A stretch of DNA of 64,000 nt, taken from contig CADAAI010000001.1 in assembly GCA_902785925.1 (NCBI GenBank), positions 1-64,000 of the forward strand, read 5' to 3'. Shown piece by piece: positions 54,462 through 63,176 of the stretch (positions within the stretch are counted from its first letter, which is position 1; each line of letters opens with the position of its first letter). The DNA comes from an uncultured Bacteroidales bacterium. Its GTDB lineage: Bacteria > Bacteroidota > Bacteroidia > Bacteroidales > Muribaculaceae. Made by a program: the position numbers and the translations under genes. A model generated the notes under the pieces. It saw only the letters and a list, made by a program, of their open reading frames with translations, made no database searches and had not been told where the DNA came from.

Positions 54462-55721
54462 TTATCTATTTATTAAACGCTTGTAAATGTCAATAACTTT
54501 GGCTCCAGCCTTATCCCATGTAATTTGGTTAACTTCTTCAAGCCCCTGCTCACGTAACTGCTTGTACATGCCAGGATATTTAATGATTGAGTAAATTGCA
54601 TCGGCAATGGCATTCGTATCCCAATAGTCAACCTTAATCACGTTGTTAAGAATCTCGGCACAGCCACTCTGTTTTGAGATAATCGACGGAACACCCATCT
54701 GCATGGCCTCCAGTGGAGATATGCCGAAGGGCTCGCTCACCGATGGCATGATATAAACATCACTCGCCTTAAGCATCTCATACACCTGCTTGCCTTTCAA
54801 GAAGCCAGTAAAGTGGAAACGTCCGGCAATATGACGACGAGCAGCCAAGCGTATCATCTTTTCCATCATGTCACCGCTACCAGCCATCACAAACTGAACG
54901 TTCCTAACCTTTTGAAGAACCTGCCATGCGGCGTCGACAAAATACTCTGGACCTTTCTGCATAGTGATGCGACCAAGGAAGGTAATCACCTTCTCATGCT
55001 TGGGCGACATCTCAAGGTCAAGCAGTTCCTGACTCAGTGGTTCCACAGCATTGTGAACTGTAGTCACCTTATCGGGACTTATACCATATTTCTCTATTAC
55101 CGTCTTGCGGGTGAGGTTACTCACTGTGATAATGTGATCGGCATTATTCATGCCATCTTTCTCAATATTGAACACCGTGGGATTAACTTTTCCACGACTA
55201 CGGTCAAAGTCGGTGGCGTGAACATGAATCACAAGAGGTTTTCCTGTAACTTGCTTTGCATGAATTCCAGCAGGATAAGTAAGCCAGTCATGCGAGTGTA
55301 TCACGTCGCAGTCAATGGTTCGAGCTATCACGCCTGCTACAATTGAGTAGTTGTTAATCTCTTCTAGAAGATTATCGGGATAACGGCCTGAGAACTCTAT
55401 ACAGCCCAAATCGTTGGTGTTCATATAGTTGAAATCACTGTATATGTGGTCACGAAGGTCAAAATAGGTCTGTGGATCAAGCACCTTACCTATTCGAGCT
55501 TCCACATAGTCCCAACTCACGTCGCGCCACGCCACAGGTGTGGTATTAGCACCTATGATGCGTGCGAAGTCCTTGGGCTCATCACCCCAGGGTTTGGGAA
55601 TGACAAAGGTGATATCCATGTCTCCACACTCTGCCATGCCCTTGGTGAGACCAAAACTTGCTGTTCCCAATCCTCCAAGAATGTGAGGAGGAAATTCCCA
55701 GCCAAACATCAAAGCCTTCAT
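54462..55721 (-). CDS. GT4-family glycosyltransferase (glucan synthase-like)
   Basis: The 419-aa GT-B protein opens with MKALMFGWEFPPHILGGLG, the glycine-rich acceptor/donor loop of glycogen-synthase-like GT4/GT5 enzymes. It continues with HSHDWLTYPAGI, HVHATDFDRS, GRITMQKGPEYFV and the donor-binding EPFGISPLEAMQMG (E-x7-E). It probably transfers glucose from a nucleotide sugar onto an alpha-glucan. It lies 18 bp after the debranching enzyme and 27 bp before the GH57 gene. Confidence 0.87.
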   Translation of the reverse strand: MKALMFGWEFPPHILGGLGTASFGLTKGMAECGDMDITFVIPKPWGDEPKDFARIIGANTTPVAWRDVSWDYVEARIGKVLDPQTYFDLRDHIYSDFNYMNTNDLGCIEFSGRYPDNLLEEINNYSIVAGVIARTIDCDVIHSHDWLTYPAGIHAKQVTGKPLVIHVHATDFDRSRGKVNPTVFNIEKDGMNNADHIITVSNLTRKTVIEKYGISPDKVTTVHNAVEPLSQELLDLEMSPKHEKVITFLGRITMQKGPEYFVDAAWQVLQKVRNVQFVMAGSGDMMEKMIRLAARRHIAGRFHFTGFLKGKQVYEMLKASDVYIMPSVSEPFGISPLEAMQMGVPSIISKQSGCAEILNNVIKVDYWDTNAIADAIYSIIKYPGMYKQLREQGLEEVNQITWDKAGAKVIDIYKRLINR

Positions 55722-55739
55722 AGTCTATATAGTAGTTTT

Positions 55740-57695
55740 TTAAGCATTTATAAATCCAATGTTCTTGAATAGCCTCAACACGCGCAACACGCCACCAACA
55801 TTAGGAGCGTAGCTCACAGCGCCACGACCAATAAATGGTGGATTTCCGTCATAGAGTTCCGACAGAGTGCCGATGCCGCCCTGCGACATCTCGTCTTCGA
55901 AGCCAATCATCATGCGCTCGATAAACGATGCTCCATTAAGACCAAACACTTTAATATAAGCATCGGTGTAGAAGCCCATCAGCCAAGGACGTGCCGAACC
56001 GGCATAGTAGGCAACCTCGCGCTCTTCGGGATTTCCGAGATACCATGGTTTGTAGCCCCAACTCTTAGGACTTAATGTGCGCAGCCCCTTTGGTGTGAGC
56101 AACTCTCGAGTCACCACATCAATCACGCTCTTGCGCTGACGACGGTCGAGTGGCGAATAGTCGATACCAGCGGCAATTATCATGTTAGGACGTACGCTTG
56201 GATCAGCATACTGACCATCAACGTAATCAAACAAGTAGCCGTAGTCGTTCATGAACATGTCGACAAACGCAGGCTTGGCTTGATCGCTAAGTTTTTTCAA
56301 CGAAGCGACATATTTCTTCTCTTCCTTTACCTCACCAAACATCTCCTGGGCAAACATCAGCGAATTATACCACAAGGCATTGAACTCAACGAGATAGCCC
56401 GTACGAGGTATCATTGGCGAGCCGTCGGGATGAGTCGAGTCCATCCACGACATTGGTTTCTTAGTACCATCGGTGCTTACAAGGCCGTTAGGATTCAACT
56501 TGAGATTAGGATGATTGCCATCAATGATGTGATTGATCATTGCTTTCACAAGGTCGCCATAGCGCTCACGAGCCACATCCATGCCAGCATCTTTGGCATA
56601 TTCCTGCAACGACCAAATCGCCCACAACGGAACATCGGGCAAGTCAATTCCCTTCAGATGCTTGTCGAGGGAACCATCTGCTATGAAACGTAACAGCGCG
56701 TCCTTGGCAGTATCCATTATCTTCTCAAAGTCGGGGCGATGGTGGTTGGAAATAGTGCAGCCAGGCAATGCAAGGAATTCATCGCGTGCTCGTATTTTGA
56801 ACCATGGATAACCTGCAAGCATATAGTTGCCGTCGGCATTCGTCAGATAGAACTGCTTGGCACTATTCTTAAGACAGTTGTAGAAACTAGTGCGTGGAGT
56901 GCGTGAATTTATTTCATCCTCATGCATTCGGCTTAAGTTGCGAGTGTTAACCTCGTTAATGCCTGCCGAGAAGATAAGAGGTTCTCCCTTCTTGATTTCT
57001 ATTTCAAAATAGCCAGGAACATAGAGGTCCTCGGTGTAAGGGATTCCACGCTCCATATCTTTGATATACTCGATGCCTTTGTACCAGTGTGGGTCAAACA
57101 CAAACTTTGGCTTGTGATTGAACTGCATGTAAAGTGTTGGATATCCCTCATACATGCAAGTGGCAATACCATTTTGCACTTCCCAATAATCACGGCTAGC
57201 TACCGAATTTTCTACGCACAGATCGTTAGCATTGCGGAATGCCAAGAATGGACGGAACTGCAACGTAGTCTTGGAGTGAGCATCTACTAGGGTATACCTG
57301 ATGAGAATGCGGTTCTCATTGGTGATAAATATCTTCTCTCGTTTCATGATCACACCGCCTACCCGGAACAAGTGGCTAGGTACTCGCTCGCAGTCATACT
57401 CGCGGATGTATTTGTGGCCATTGGGACTATAAACATTGCCCTTGTACTTGTGCAAACCCAGATTAAACGGTGCTCCATGCTGAATCACCGTCTCGTCAAT
57501 CGATGACAGCATCACATGGAAATTGTCGTCTATCTCGGGAATAGGGATAACCAGCAAGCCATGCTGCTTGCGGGTGTTGCACCCAACAATCGTGGTACAA
57601 TGATAAGCCCCCGACTGATTTGTCCTGAGAATCTCCTTAGTGAGAGACTGCTCAAGATTAATCATCAAGTTTTTATCAAATTTTAAATAGCTCAT
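55740..57695 (-). CDS. Glycogen debranching enzyme (amylo-alpha-1,6-glucosidase, GH133-like)
   Basis: The 651-aa protein has an N-terminal beta-sandwich (YHCTTIVGCNTRKQHGLL, about 1-260) and a C-terminal (alpha/alpha)6 barrel. The barrel has SWMDSTHPDGSPMIPRTGYLVEFNALWYNSL (in two adjacent blocks), SPKSWGYKPWYLGNPEEREVAYYAGSARPW and IGTLSELYDG. The acidic residues in WMDS and LSELYDG are the expected catalytic pair. It removes alpha-1,6 branches. It is the first gene of the operon, with a good promoter at 57766-57797. Confidence 0.92.
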   Translation of the reverse strand: MSYLKFDKNLMINLEQSLTKEILRTNQSGAYHCTTIVGCNTRKQHGLLVIPIPEIDDNFHVMLSSIDETVIQHGAPFNLGLHKYKGNVYSPNGHKYIREYDCERVPSHLFRVGGVIMKREKIFITNENRILIRYTLVDAHSKTTLQFRPFLAFRNANDLCVENSVASRDYWEVQNGIATCMYEGYPTLYMQFNHKPKFVFDPHWYKGIEYIKDMERGIPYTEDLYVPGYFEIEIKKGEPLIFSAGINEVNTRNLSRMHEDEINSRTPRTSFYNCLKNSAKQFYLTNADGNYMLAGYPWFKIRARDEFLALPGCTISNHHRPDFEKIMDTAKDALLRFIADGSLDKHLKGIDLPDVPLWAIWSLQEYAKDAGMDVARERYGDLVKAMINHIIDGNHPNLKLNPNGLVSTDGTKKPMSWMDSTHPDGSPMIPRTGYLVEFNALWYNSLMFAQEMFGEVKEEKKYVASLKKLSDQAKPAFVDMFMNDYGYLFDYVDGQYADPSVRPNMIIAAGIDYSPLDRRQRKSVIDVVTRELLTPKGLRTLSPKSWGYKPWYLGNPEEREVAYYAGSARPWLMGFYTDAYIKVFGLNGASFIERMMIGFEDEMSQGGIGTLSELYDGNPPFIGRGAVSYAPNVGGVLRVLRLFKNIGFINA

Positions 57696-57765
57696 TAAAA
57701 TAATATGTAATGGTTAATAGTTTTTCTATTTTGGTAAGTAAAAGACCCTTTTCATGTAATCGTAA

Positions 57766-57797
57766 CAAATTTACTAACATTTGGTAGATTATGCAAA
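57766..57797 (-). promoter_or_regulatory. Promoter of the storage-glucan operon
   Basis: On the minus strand TTTG (57797-57794) and TAAATTTG (57773-57766) are 20 bp apart, an exact consensus match; leader about 65 nt. Confidence 0.7.
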
Positions 57798-57858
57798 AAT
57801 TTTTCCACCTTTTTTTCAACAATCCTTTTTTCTTGAGCTATCGTGGTAGATAGGAATC

Positions 57859-58509
57859 TTATTTGATTTCAACTTTCTCGCCAAGAAAATGTGGCTGTTT
57901 ATTAACCGCAAGATCAATCATCATCTTAACCCTAGCCAAATACTCGCGACCATGTATCTTGAGCCATTTAGTCCATGTGCTTACATCCTTTGCGTTATAG
58001 GCCACTGCATCTATTCCGTTGTAGTCGGCAAGATAAAGCGCGCGTTCGTTATGGAAACGTTGAGATATAATCGTGAAGTTATCTTGACCAAACACCTCCT
58101 TGGCCCTGACCACCGAGTCAAGTGTGCGGAATCCTGCAAAGTCAAGCACTATGCGATCTTCGGGTATGCCACGAGCCACGAGTGAGTCACGCATCCAAGT
58201 TGGTTCGTCATAATCAACCGAGCTATTCTCTCCGCTCACGAGAATATAGTCAATCTTGCCAGCTTTAATAAGTTCCTCGGCAGCATCTATCCTATAGATG
58301 AAATAGTAATTAGTATTTCCTTGCCGATCAAGTGGTGAAGTGCCAAGCAACAACCCCACTTTGTTGTGTGGCAGGCTGTCAATGTCGTCATAGGCGCGCT
58401 CTTGCGTGTTCTGCCTTACTATTGTGTCACACACCAGCGTCACCACAACACATGCAAGCGCCATCCACAACACAATCCTTTTCCACTTTTTTCCATTTCT
58501 TTTTGCCAT
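57859..58509 (-). CDS. SanA/YdcF-like DUF218 membrane protein
   Basis: The 216-aa protein has one N-terminal helix (about 10-32) and a DUF218 domain with LLLGTSPLDRQGN, AAEELIKAGKIDYILVSGEN, EDRIVLDFAGFRTLDSVVRAKEVFG and SQRFHNERALYLA. SanA-type proteins affect envelope permeability and vancomycin sensitivity. I start at ATG 58509, 10 bp after the upstream stop; an in-frame TTG at 58515 is less likely. It is last in the rlmD operon. Confidence 0.87.
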   Translation of the reverse strand: MAKRNGKKWKRIVLWMALACVVVTLVCDTIVRQNTQERAYDDIDSLPHNKVGLLLGTSPLDRQGNTNYYFIYRIDAAEELIKAGKIDYILVSGENSSVDYDEPTWMRDSLVARGIPEDRIVLDFAGFRTLDSVVRAKEVFGQDNFTIISQRFHNERALYLADYNGIDAVAYNAKDVSTWTKWLKIHGREYLARVKMMIDLAVNKQPHFLGEKVEIK

Positions 58510-58519
58510 AATCAAATAA

Positions 58520-61072
58520 TTAAAAAGTAAAATGTAGCTGCACTCTCACGCCACTGCGATTAATGCCTGGGTTGTCACGGTAACTCAAGCGCCACACGTA
58601 GTCAACACGCAAGAATGTGAGTATATTGTCAAGGCCCACTCCTATTTCCATATATGGGCGACTGCCCATCTTGTGGCAGTCGGCTATAGCTGGGAACTGA
58701 AATAATTCAGGGTGAAGCATCGGGTCATTCTTGTCGGTGAGCGAGCCCCACAAGCCTCTGAACGATACCACCTCGCGCATCTTCAGCTTCTTGATGAGTG
58801 GGATGCGGTTAAGTATCGCACCATTAATCCAATATGTCACATCCCATGACAAGTACTGATCATTGACAAACTCCATCGCGTTCATCAGCGCAAAAGACTC
58901 GGGCTGAATGGTGTAAGAAAGGTTTGTGTTAGGCAACAGGAGTTCTGTATAAGGCACAGTGCTCCATATCTTCCCAGCCTTGAGGATGATGTCGGTGTAG
59001 CCGAATGCCGAGAACCAGAAACGTTTTTGGATTCCTGCCTCGGTCTTATTGAGAGTGTAGTCGCTGCCCAAGAATCCTCGCGGCATGAAGGTGTGCGAGA
59101 GAGTAAACACGGGAGCATCCTGATTGATAGGAATGCGGAATGAGCGCGTCTGATAGAATTTCTCGCCAGGAGCATAGCGTACCGTTACGTTGAAACCAGC
59201 TGTATTGTAATGCCCAAACTCGTTGCCGTTACCATCGATAAATGGCATGAACCTCGATGCCTCATGACGCTGATGCTGTACCGATGCCGTTAACGAGAAT
59301 CCGGCTTGGGTCTCGAGCTTGTACTCTAGCATAGTTTCACGCAGATATATCATTTTGTCATCCTTTTGCCGCTTGAGTGCAAGAAACACGTTATCGGGGT
59401 TGGTATATAGATAGTGCTGGCCTAGCTTGTCGACATCGTAGCGGTGCATTAGGCGCAATGAGTTTACAGGAAATTCGTTAGAGTGAAACTTCTTATCGAT
59501 AAACGAATACTCCAACTGGCCCATATATTTGAACTTCTCATCGCGGATACCATAGGCAACATAGAACTTGCCAAACCAACGAGGATTGAGCTTGGCAGTT
59601 GTCATACCACCCAATCTAAGCCTTAATCCCTCAAGGCTGTTACCGCTGATTGTCGTATTCACGGGACCAATGTCAAACTTGCTGTTACGCGCGTTCCCAG
59701 AGGTGGCGATATAGCCATTGACAAGAGTTGTGACCACCTTCTCGCACCAGTAGAAGAGTTTCGATTTCCTCAACCGTGCGAGCATATCCTTGACGGTGTT
59801 CTCGTTCTTCACTGCCACGACCGGACGGTGCGCAGCCCAGTAGTTCTCGTCTTGTTCAAGATTCTTCCTCATTATCACCTCGGCACTTTGGTCGAAGATT
59901 GACATGTCCTTAGGCTGCTTGAAGTTGTGGCCATCGTAGAAAGTTTGCCGTCGAGCATATATCTCGGGCGTCTTGGGAGCGATTTTGAACTCTACCATCA
60001 GGTCATCACGCACTTTAAGGCGCGACCCATCGGGAGCTTTGATGTAGTCTTGCTCTAGATACACCTGGTTCACGTAGTTGAGGTTAATCTTGTGAGGCAC
60101 GTTCATCCTTATTTTAGAGATAAACATGGTGGTGTCATTGGCTGGTACATATAGCCTTCCCAGGAAGCCAAAAGTCTCGGTAGTGAATGGTGTGAACGTG
60201 AGCTCATAGCATTGCAGCCCGTCGACCATCACAGTGTCGAGGTAGTACTTGTAGAAGTCGGTACCTATGCTCGACAAGGGGCTCACAAAGCGGTTCTGCA
60301 TGAACGTGATGTCGTTGCTGTAGATATCCATCTCACGGAACACGTCGTCGATGAATTTCTTAAGGCTCTCGGTGTCGTGCTGGTCATCGATACCGGCATG
60401 ATTTGTTGCCATCACTACCTCACGATGAGTAGATGGCGACTTGCGGTAGTGTTCTTCACTCACCTTCTCCTGAATCGACAATGGCAATATCATCTTGCCA
60501 GTGATGTCGCTCGTGTCGACATATTCTTTCAAGAACTTGAAATTCTGAGCAATGATGTTCTTGTTGCTAGCAGGGTTGAAATTATTGAGTCCAAACGAAA
60601 CCTTCTCATACTTGTGGTAGTTATAGTATTGATGATCCTTAGGATTATACATATTACGCCGCGCTCGCAGCTTCTCGACAAAAGCCACAGCAGGGTTTCC
60701 TTTCTTAACATATTTCTCGGTCTTGCGGACAAGTATCTCGTTGAGCATGACCGAAGTAGGCACCATCTTGACCACAAGGTCGGTGCGCTTTCCCATGGGC
60801 ACATCCAGTTCTTGTGTCTGATAGCCAACCACCATAACCTTCACCTTGCTGAACTTAACTCCTGTGACAATAGTGAAGCCCCCCTGTTCGTTGGTGAGTG
60901 CGCCCGTTTGAGAGCCAAGGAGGTAAATCTGGGCATAGGGAATCCCTTCTCCTGTTTCAGAATCCTGCACCACTCCTTTAATGTAGGTGTAGCCATCAAG
61001 TGGTTGCCCGTGAGCAACCAATGCAACAGCCACTAGTAGAAGCAACAGAATATATCCCTTAACCCGTCTCAC
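58520..61072 (-). CDS. Outer-membrane DUF5686 protein with carboxypeptidase-like N-terminal domain
   Basis: The 850-aa protein has a signal peptide (to about residue 22) and a carboxypeptidase-regulatory-like beta domain (about 28-115, KGVVQDSETGEGIPYAQIYLLGS, as in TonB-dependent receptors). A long DUF5686 region follows, ending in an amphipathic beta-barrel whose last strand is GVRVQLHFTF. There is no plug domain, so it is not a standard TonB-dependent transporter. Function is unknown; such proteins are conserved single-copy barrels in Bacteroidetes. It is 10 bp after rlmD. Confidence 0.82.
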   Translation of the reverse strand: MRRVKGYILLLLLVAVALVAHGQPLDGYTYIKGVVQDSETGEGIPYAQIYLLGSQTGALTNEQGGFTIVTGVKFSKVKVMVVGYQTQELDVPMGKRTDLVVKMVPTSVMLNEILVRKTEKYVKKGNPAVAFVEKLRARRNMYNPKDHQYYNYHKYEKVSFGLNNFNPASNKNIIAQNFKFLKEYVDTSDITGKMILPLSIQEKVSEEHYRKSPSTHREVVMATNHAGIDDQHDTESLKKFIDDVFREMDIYSNDITFMQNRFVSPLSSIGTDFYKYYLDTVMVDGLQCYELTFTPFTTETFGFLGRLYVPANDTTMFISKIRMNVPHKINLNYVNQVYLEQDYIKAPDGSRLKVRDDLMVEFKIAPKTPEIYARRQTFYDGHNFKQPKDMSIFDQSAEVIMRKNLEQDENYWAAHRPVVAVKNENTVKDMLARLRKSKLFYWCEKVVTTLVNGYIATSGNARNSKFDIGPVNTTISGNSLEGLRLRLGGMTTAKLNPRWFGKFYVAYGIRDEKFKYMGQLEYSFIDKKFHSNEFPVNSLRLMHRYDVDKLGQHYLYTNPDNVFLALKRQKDDKMIYLRETMLEYKLETQAGFSLTASVQHQRHEASRFMPFIDGNGNEFGHYNTAGFNVTVRYAPGEKFYQTRSFRIPINQDAPVFTLSHTFMPRGFLGSDYTLNKTEAGIQKRFWFSAFGYTDIILKAGKIWSTVPYTELLLPNTNLSYTIQPESFALMNAMEFVNDQYLSWDVTYWINGAILNRIPLIKKLKMREVVSFRGLWGSLTDKNDPMLHPELFQFPAIADCHKMGSRPYMEIGVGLDNILTFLRVDYVWRLSYRDNPGINRSGVRVQLHFTF

Positions 61073-61082
61073 TTATCAGTCG

Positions 61083-62489
61083 TTATTTCCTGCTTAGCAG
61101 CGCGACATTCTCCACATGGTGAGTGTGAGGGAACATATCGACAGGCTGAATAGCGTCGACACGATATTTCACATCGAGCATAGCGATATCGCGAGCTTGC
61201 GTTGCTGGATTGCAGCTCACATACACAATGCGCTTGGGCTCGGCATCCAGAATCACTTTCACAACGTCTTCGTGCATACCGGCACGAGGAGGATCGACAA
61301 TCATAACATCGGGGATGCCGTGGCGAGCCACAAACTCACCTGTTAGCACATCTTTCATGTCACCGGCAAAGAACTTGGTGTTCTCGATGCCGTTAACCCG
61401 TGAGTTGAGTTTAGCGTCCTCAATTGCCTCGGGAACATACTCGATGCCAATGACTTCACGCGCCTGTCGCGACACGAAGTTGGCGATTGTGCCAGTGCCG
61501 GTATAGAGGTCGTAGACAAGTTCGTTGCCAGTCAAGCCAGCAAAGCTGCGTGCTACCTTGTAGAGTTCATAGGCCTGCTCGCTGTTGGTTTGATAGAACG
61601 ATTTTGGTCCCACGCGGAATTTCAACCCCTCCATCTCTTCCTCGATGTAGTCACGACCACTATAGAGCACAAACTCCTGATCGCCAAGCGAGTCGTTGAC
61701 TTTGAGGTTTACGACGTACATGAGCGAGGTAATCTGAGGAAAATGCTCTTTCAAGGCTCCCATCACATCGTCGATAGCTTCTTTGTTATCCTCGCTGAAC
61801 ACCACCACGAGCATTATCTCGCCTGTGCTTGCGGTGCGCACCATCATCATGCGCATGAAGCCTACATTGTTACGTATGTCGTAGAACGTATAGCCACGCT
61901 CCTGTGTATAGTCGCGCAAGAAGAGACGAATCTGGTTGCTGATGTCGTCCTGAAGCCAACATTTCTCGATGTTGAGCACCTTGTCAAAGCCACCAGGAAT
62001 GTGGAAACCCACTGCATTGCGATTGGTGAACTCCTCGCCGCTCTGCATCTGCTCAGTGGTAAGCCAGCACTTGTTACTGAATGTGAATTCCAGTTTGTTA
62101 CGATAGAAAGTGGTCTTTTTTGAACCAAGAATTGGAGAGATAGCAGGGATGGGTACTTTAGCGATACGCTCAAGGGCATCAACCACCTGCTGCTGCTTGC
62201 ACTGCAGTTGGTACTCATAGGGCAAATGTTGCCATTTGCAACCACCGCACACGCCAAAGTGCTGACACATAGGCTCCACGCGCAATTCGCTGGGCTTCAC
62301 AAGTTCGTCAATTACTCCCTCGGCAAAACTGTGCTTCTTGCGAGTAATCCTCACTCGTGCCACATCGCCTGGTGCGCCATAAGGGATAAATACCACCATG
62401 TCGTTCCAGCGACCCAGGCTCTTACCCTCGGCAGCAACGCCTGTTATCTCAAAATCCTCAAGCAGAGGCAAATTCTTCTTCTTTCCCAC
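61083..62489 (-). CDS. rlmD: 23S rRNA (uracil-C5)-methyltransferase RlmD
   Basis: The 468-aa enzyme has an N-terminal TRAM domain, a [4Fe-4S] cluster site (Cys75, Cys81, Cys84 in CQHFGVCGGC, with a fourth Cys in IEKCWLQ), and a Rossmann methyltransferase domain with YDLYTGTGTIANF. The catalytic Cys is in VYVSCNPATQARD. It uses SAM to make m5U in 23S rRNA. Length and motifs match RlmD/RumA; assignment to the exact uridine is by family only. A -7 box (TAAATTTG on the minus strand, 62521-62528) lies 31 bp upstream. Confidence 0.92.
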   Translation of the reverse strand: MGKKKNLPLLEDFEITGVAAEGKSLGRWNDMVVFIPYGAPGDVARVRITRKKHSFAEGVIDELVKPSELRVEPMCQHFGVCGGCKWQHLPYEYQLQCKQQQVVDALERIAKVPIPAISPILGSKKTTFYRNKLEFTFSNKCWLTTEQMQSGEEFTNRNAVGFHIPGGFDKVLNIEKCWLQDDISNQIRLFLRDYTQERGYTFYDIRNNVGFMRMMMVRTASTGEIMLVVVFSEDNKEAIDDVMGALKEHFPQITSLMYVVNLKVNDSLGDQEFVLYSGRDYIEEEMEGLKFRVGPKSFYQTNSEQAYELYKVARSFAGLTGNELVYDLYTGTGTIANFVSRQAREVIGIEYVPEAIEDAKLNSRVNGIENTKFFAGDMKDVLTGEFVARHGIPDVMIVDPPRAGMHEDVVKVILDAEPKRIVYVSCNPATQARDIAMLDVKYRVDAIQPVDMFPHTHHVENVALLSRK

Positions 62490-62576
62490 AGACTAAATAA
62501 TATTAAATTAATATTAGCTGCAAATTTACGAGTTTTTCTCAAACAATAAAGAACATTATACTAAATTTTCATTAGA

Positions 62577-62584
62577 TACCTTTG
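62577..62584 (+). promoter_or_regulatory. Orphan plus-strand -7 box reading into repeat copy 2
   Basis: TACCTTTG at 62577-62584 is followed at 62588 by ATG and a 13-codon frame (MTLFTIWANAIVK) and then by repeat copy 2. The next real gene starts at 63177 and has its own -7 box. No -33 element is obvious. Confidence 0.3.
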
Positions 62585-62650
62585 TTATGACACTTTTCAC
62601 AATTTGGGCTAACGCCATAGTAAAATGAGGGCTGGATCATCGGTTTCGAA

Positions 62651-62965
62651 TTGTAAGTTGGGATTTTGGAAAAGTGGAAAAAGTGGGACACTTTTGAAAA
62701 AAAATTTTTTTGAGTTTGAGGATTAGCAGCCGGAATGGTTGATTTTTGTTTTAGATATTAAGCCACAGGGAGCCGATTACTTAATATCTCACACCCAGTG
62801 GGACAGTTTGCGCAAAAAACGCCCTGTTACGGATTGTAAGCGACTTACAGCAGAGAGGGAAGTGGGGAGAGAGAGCTGCGTCTTGAAAAAGCACAATGCA
62901 TAAAGCATAATGCACAATTAGAGCTAACGCCAAGATTCAATGGTGGTATCAGGATGTCAATGAGC
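62651..62965 (-). repeat. Dispersed non-coding repeat, copy 2 (inverted relative to copy 1)
   Basis: Read on the minus strand it carries, in the same order as copy 1, GCTCATTGACAT (62954-62965), a pyrimidine tract (62850-62876), GCTTACAATCCGTAAC (62826-62841), TTTTTTGCGCAAACTGTCCC (62800-62819), an A/T core with GTGTCCCA and TTTTTCCACTT (62671-62712), and CCAACTTACAA (62651-62661). It has an extra segment with GCACAATGCATAAAGCATAA (62891-62910). The 690-bp gap 62490-63176 holds no gene. Confidence 0.8.
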
Positions 62966-63131
62966 TCTTGTGCCTAGATTGTATTGCACGATTGCAAAGA
63001 TATTGGGTAGTAATTTTGAAAGCAATATTAAATGGGATTATTACTACTAGTATTGTTGTTTTGAAGAGACAAAAAGAAGAGAGCATTGGAGTTATTTATT
63101 ATCAGATAATAGTAGATTCATAAAGTTTTAC

Positions 63132-63139
63132 TATCTTTG
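63132..63139 (+). promoter_or_regulatory. -7 box of the M13 peptidase gene
   Basis: TATCTTTG at 63132-63139, 37 bp before the start codon. Confidence 0.55.
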
Positions 63140-63176
63140 CAACAAGAAATACACATTATATATAAATATCATAACA

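Noticed and set aside
60212..61036. 274-codon plus-strand frame opposite the DUF5686 gene
   Set aside because: The His-rich product without domains is the usual antisense image of a beta-barrel gene.
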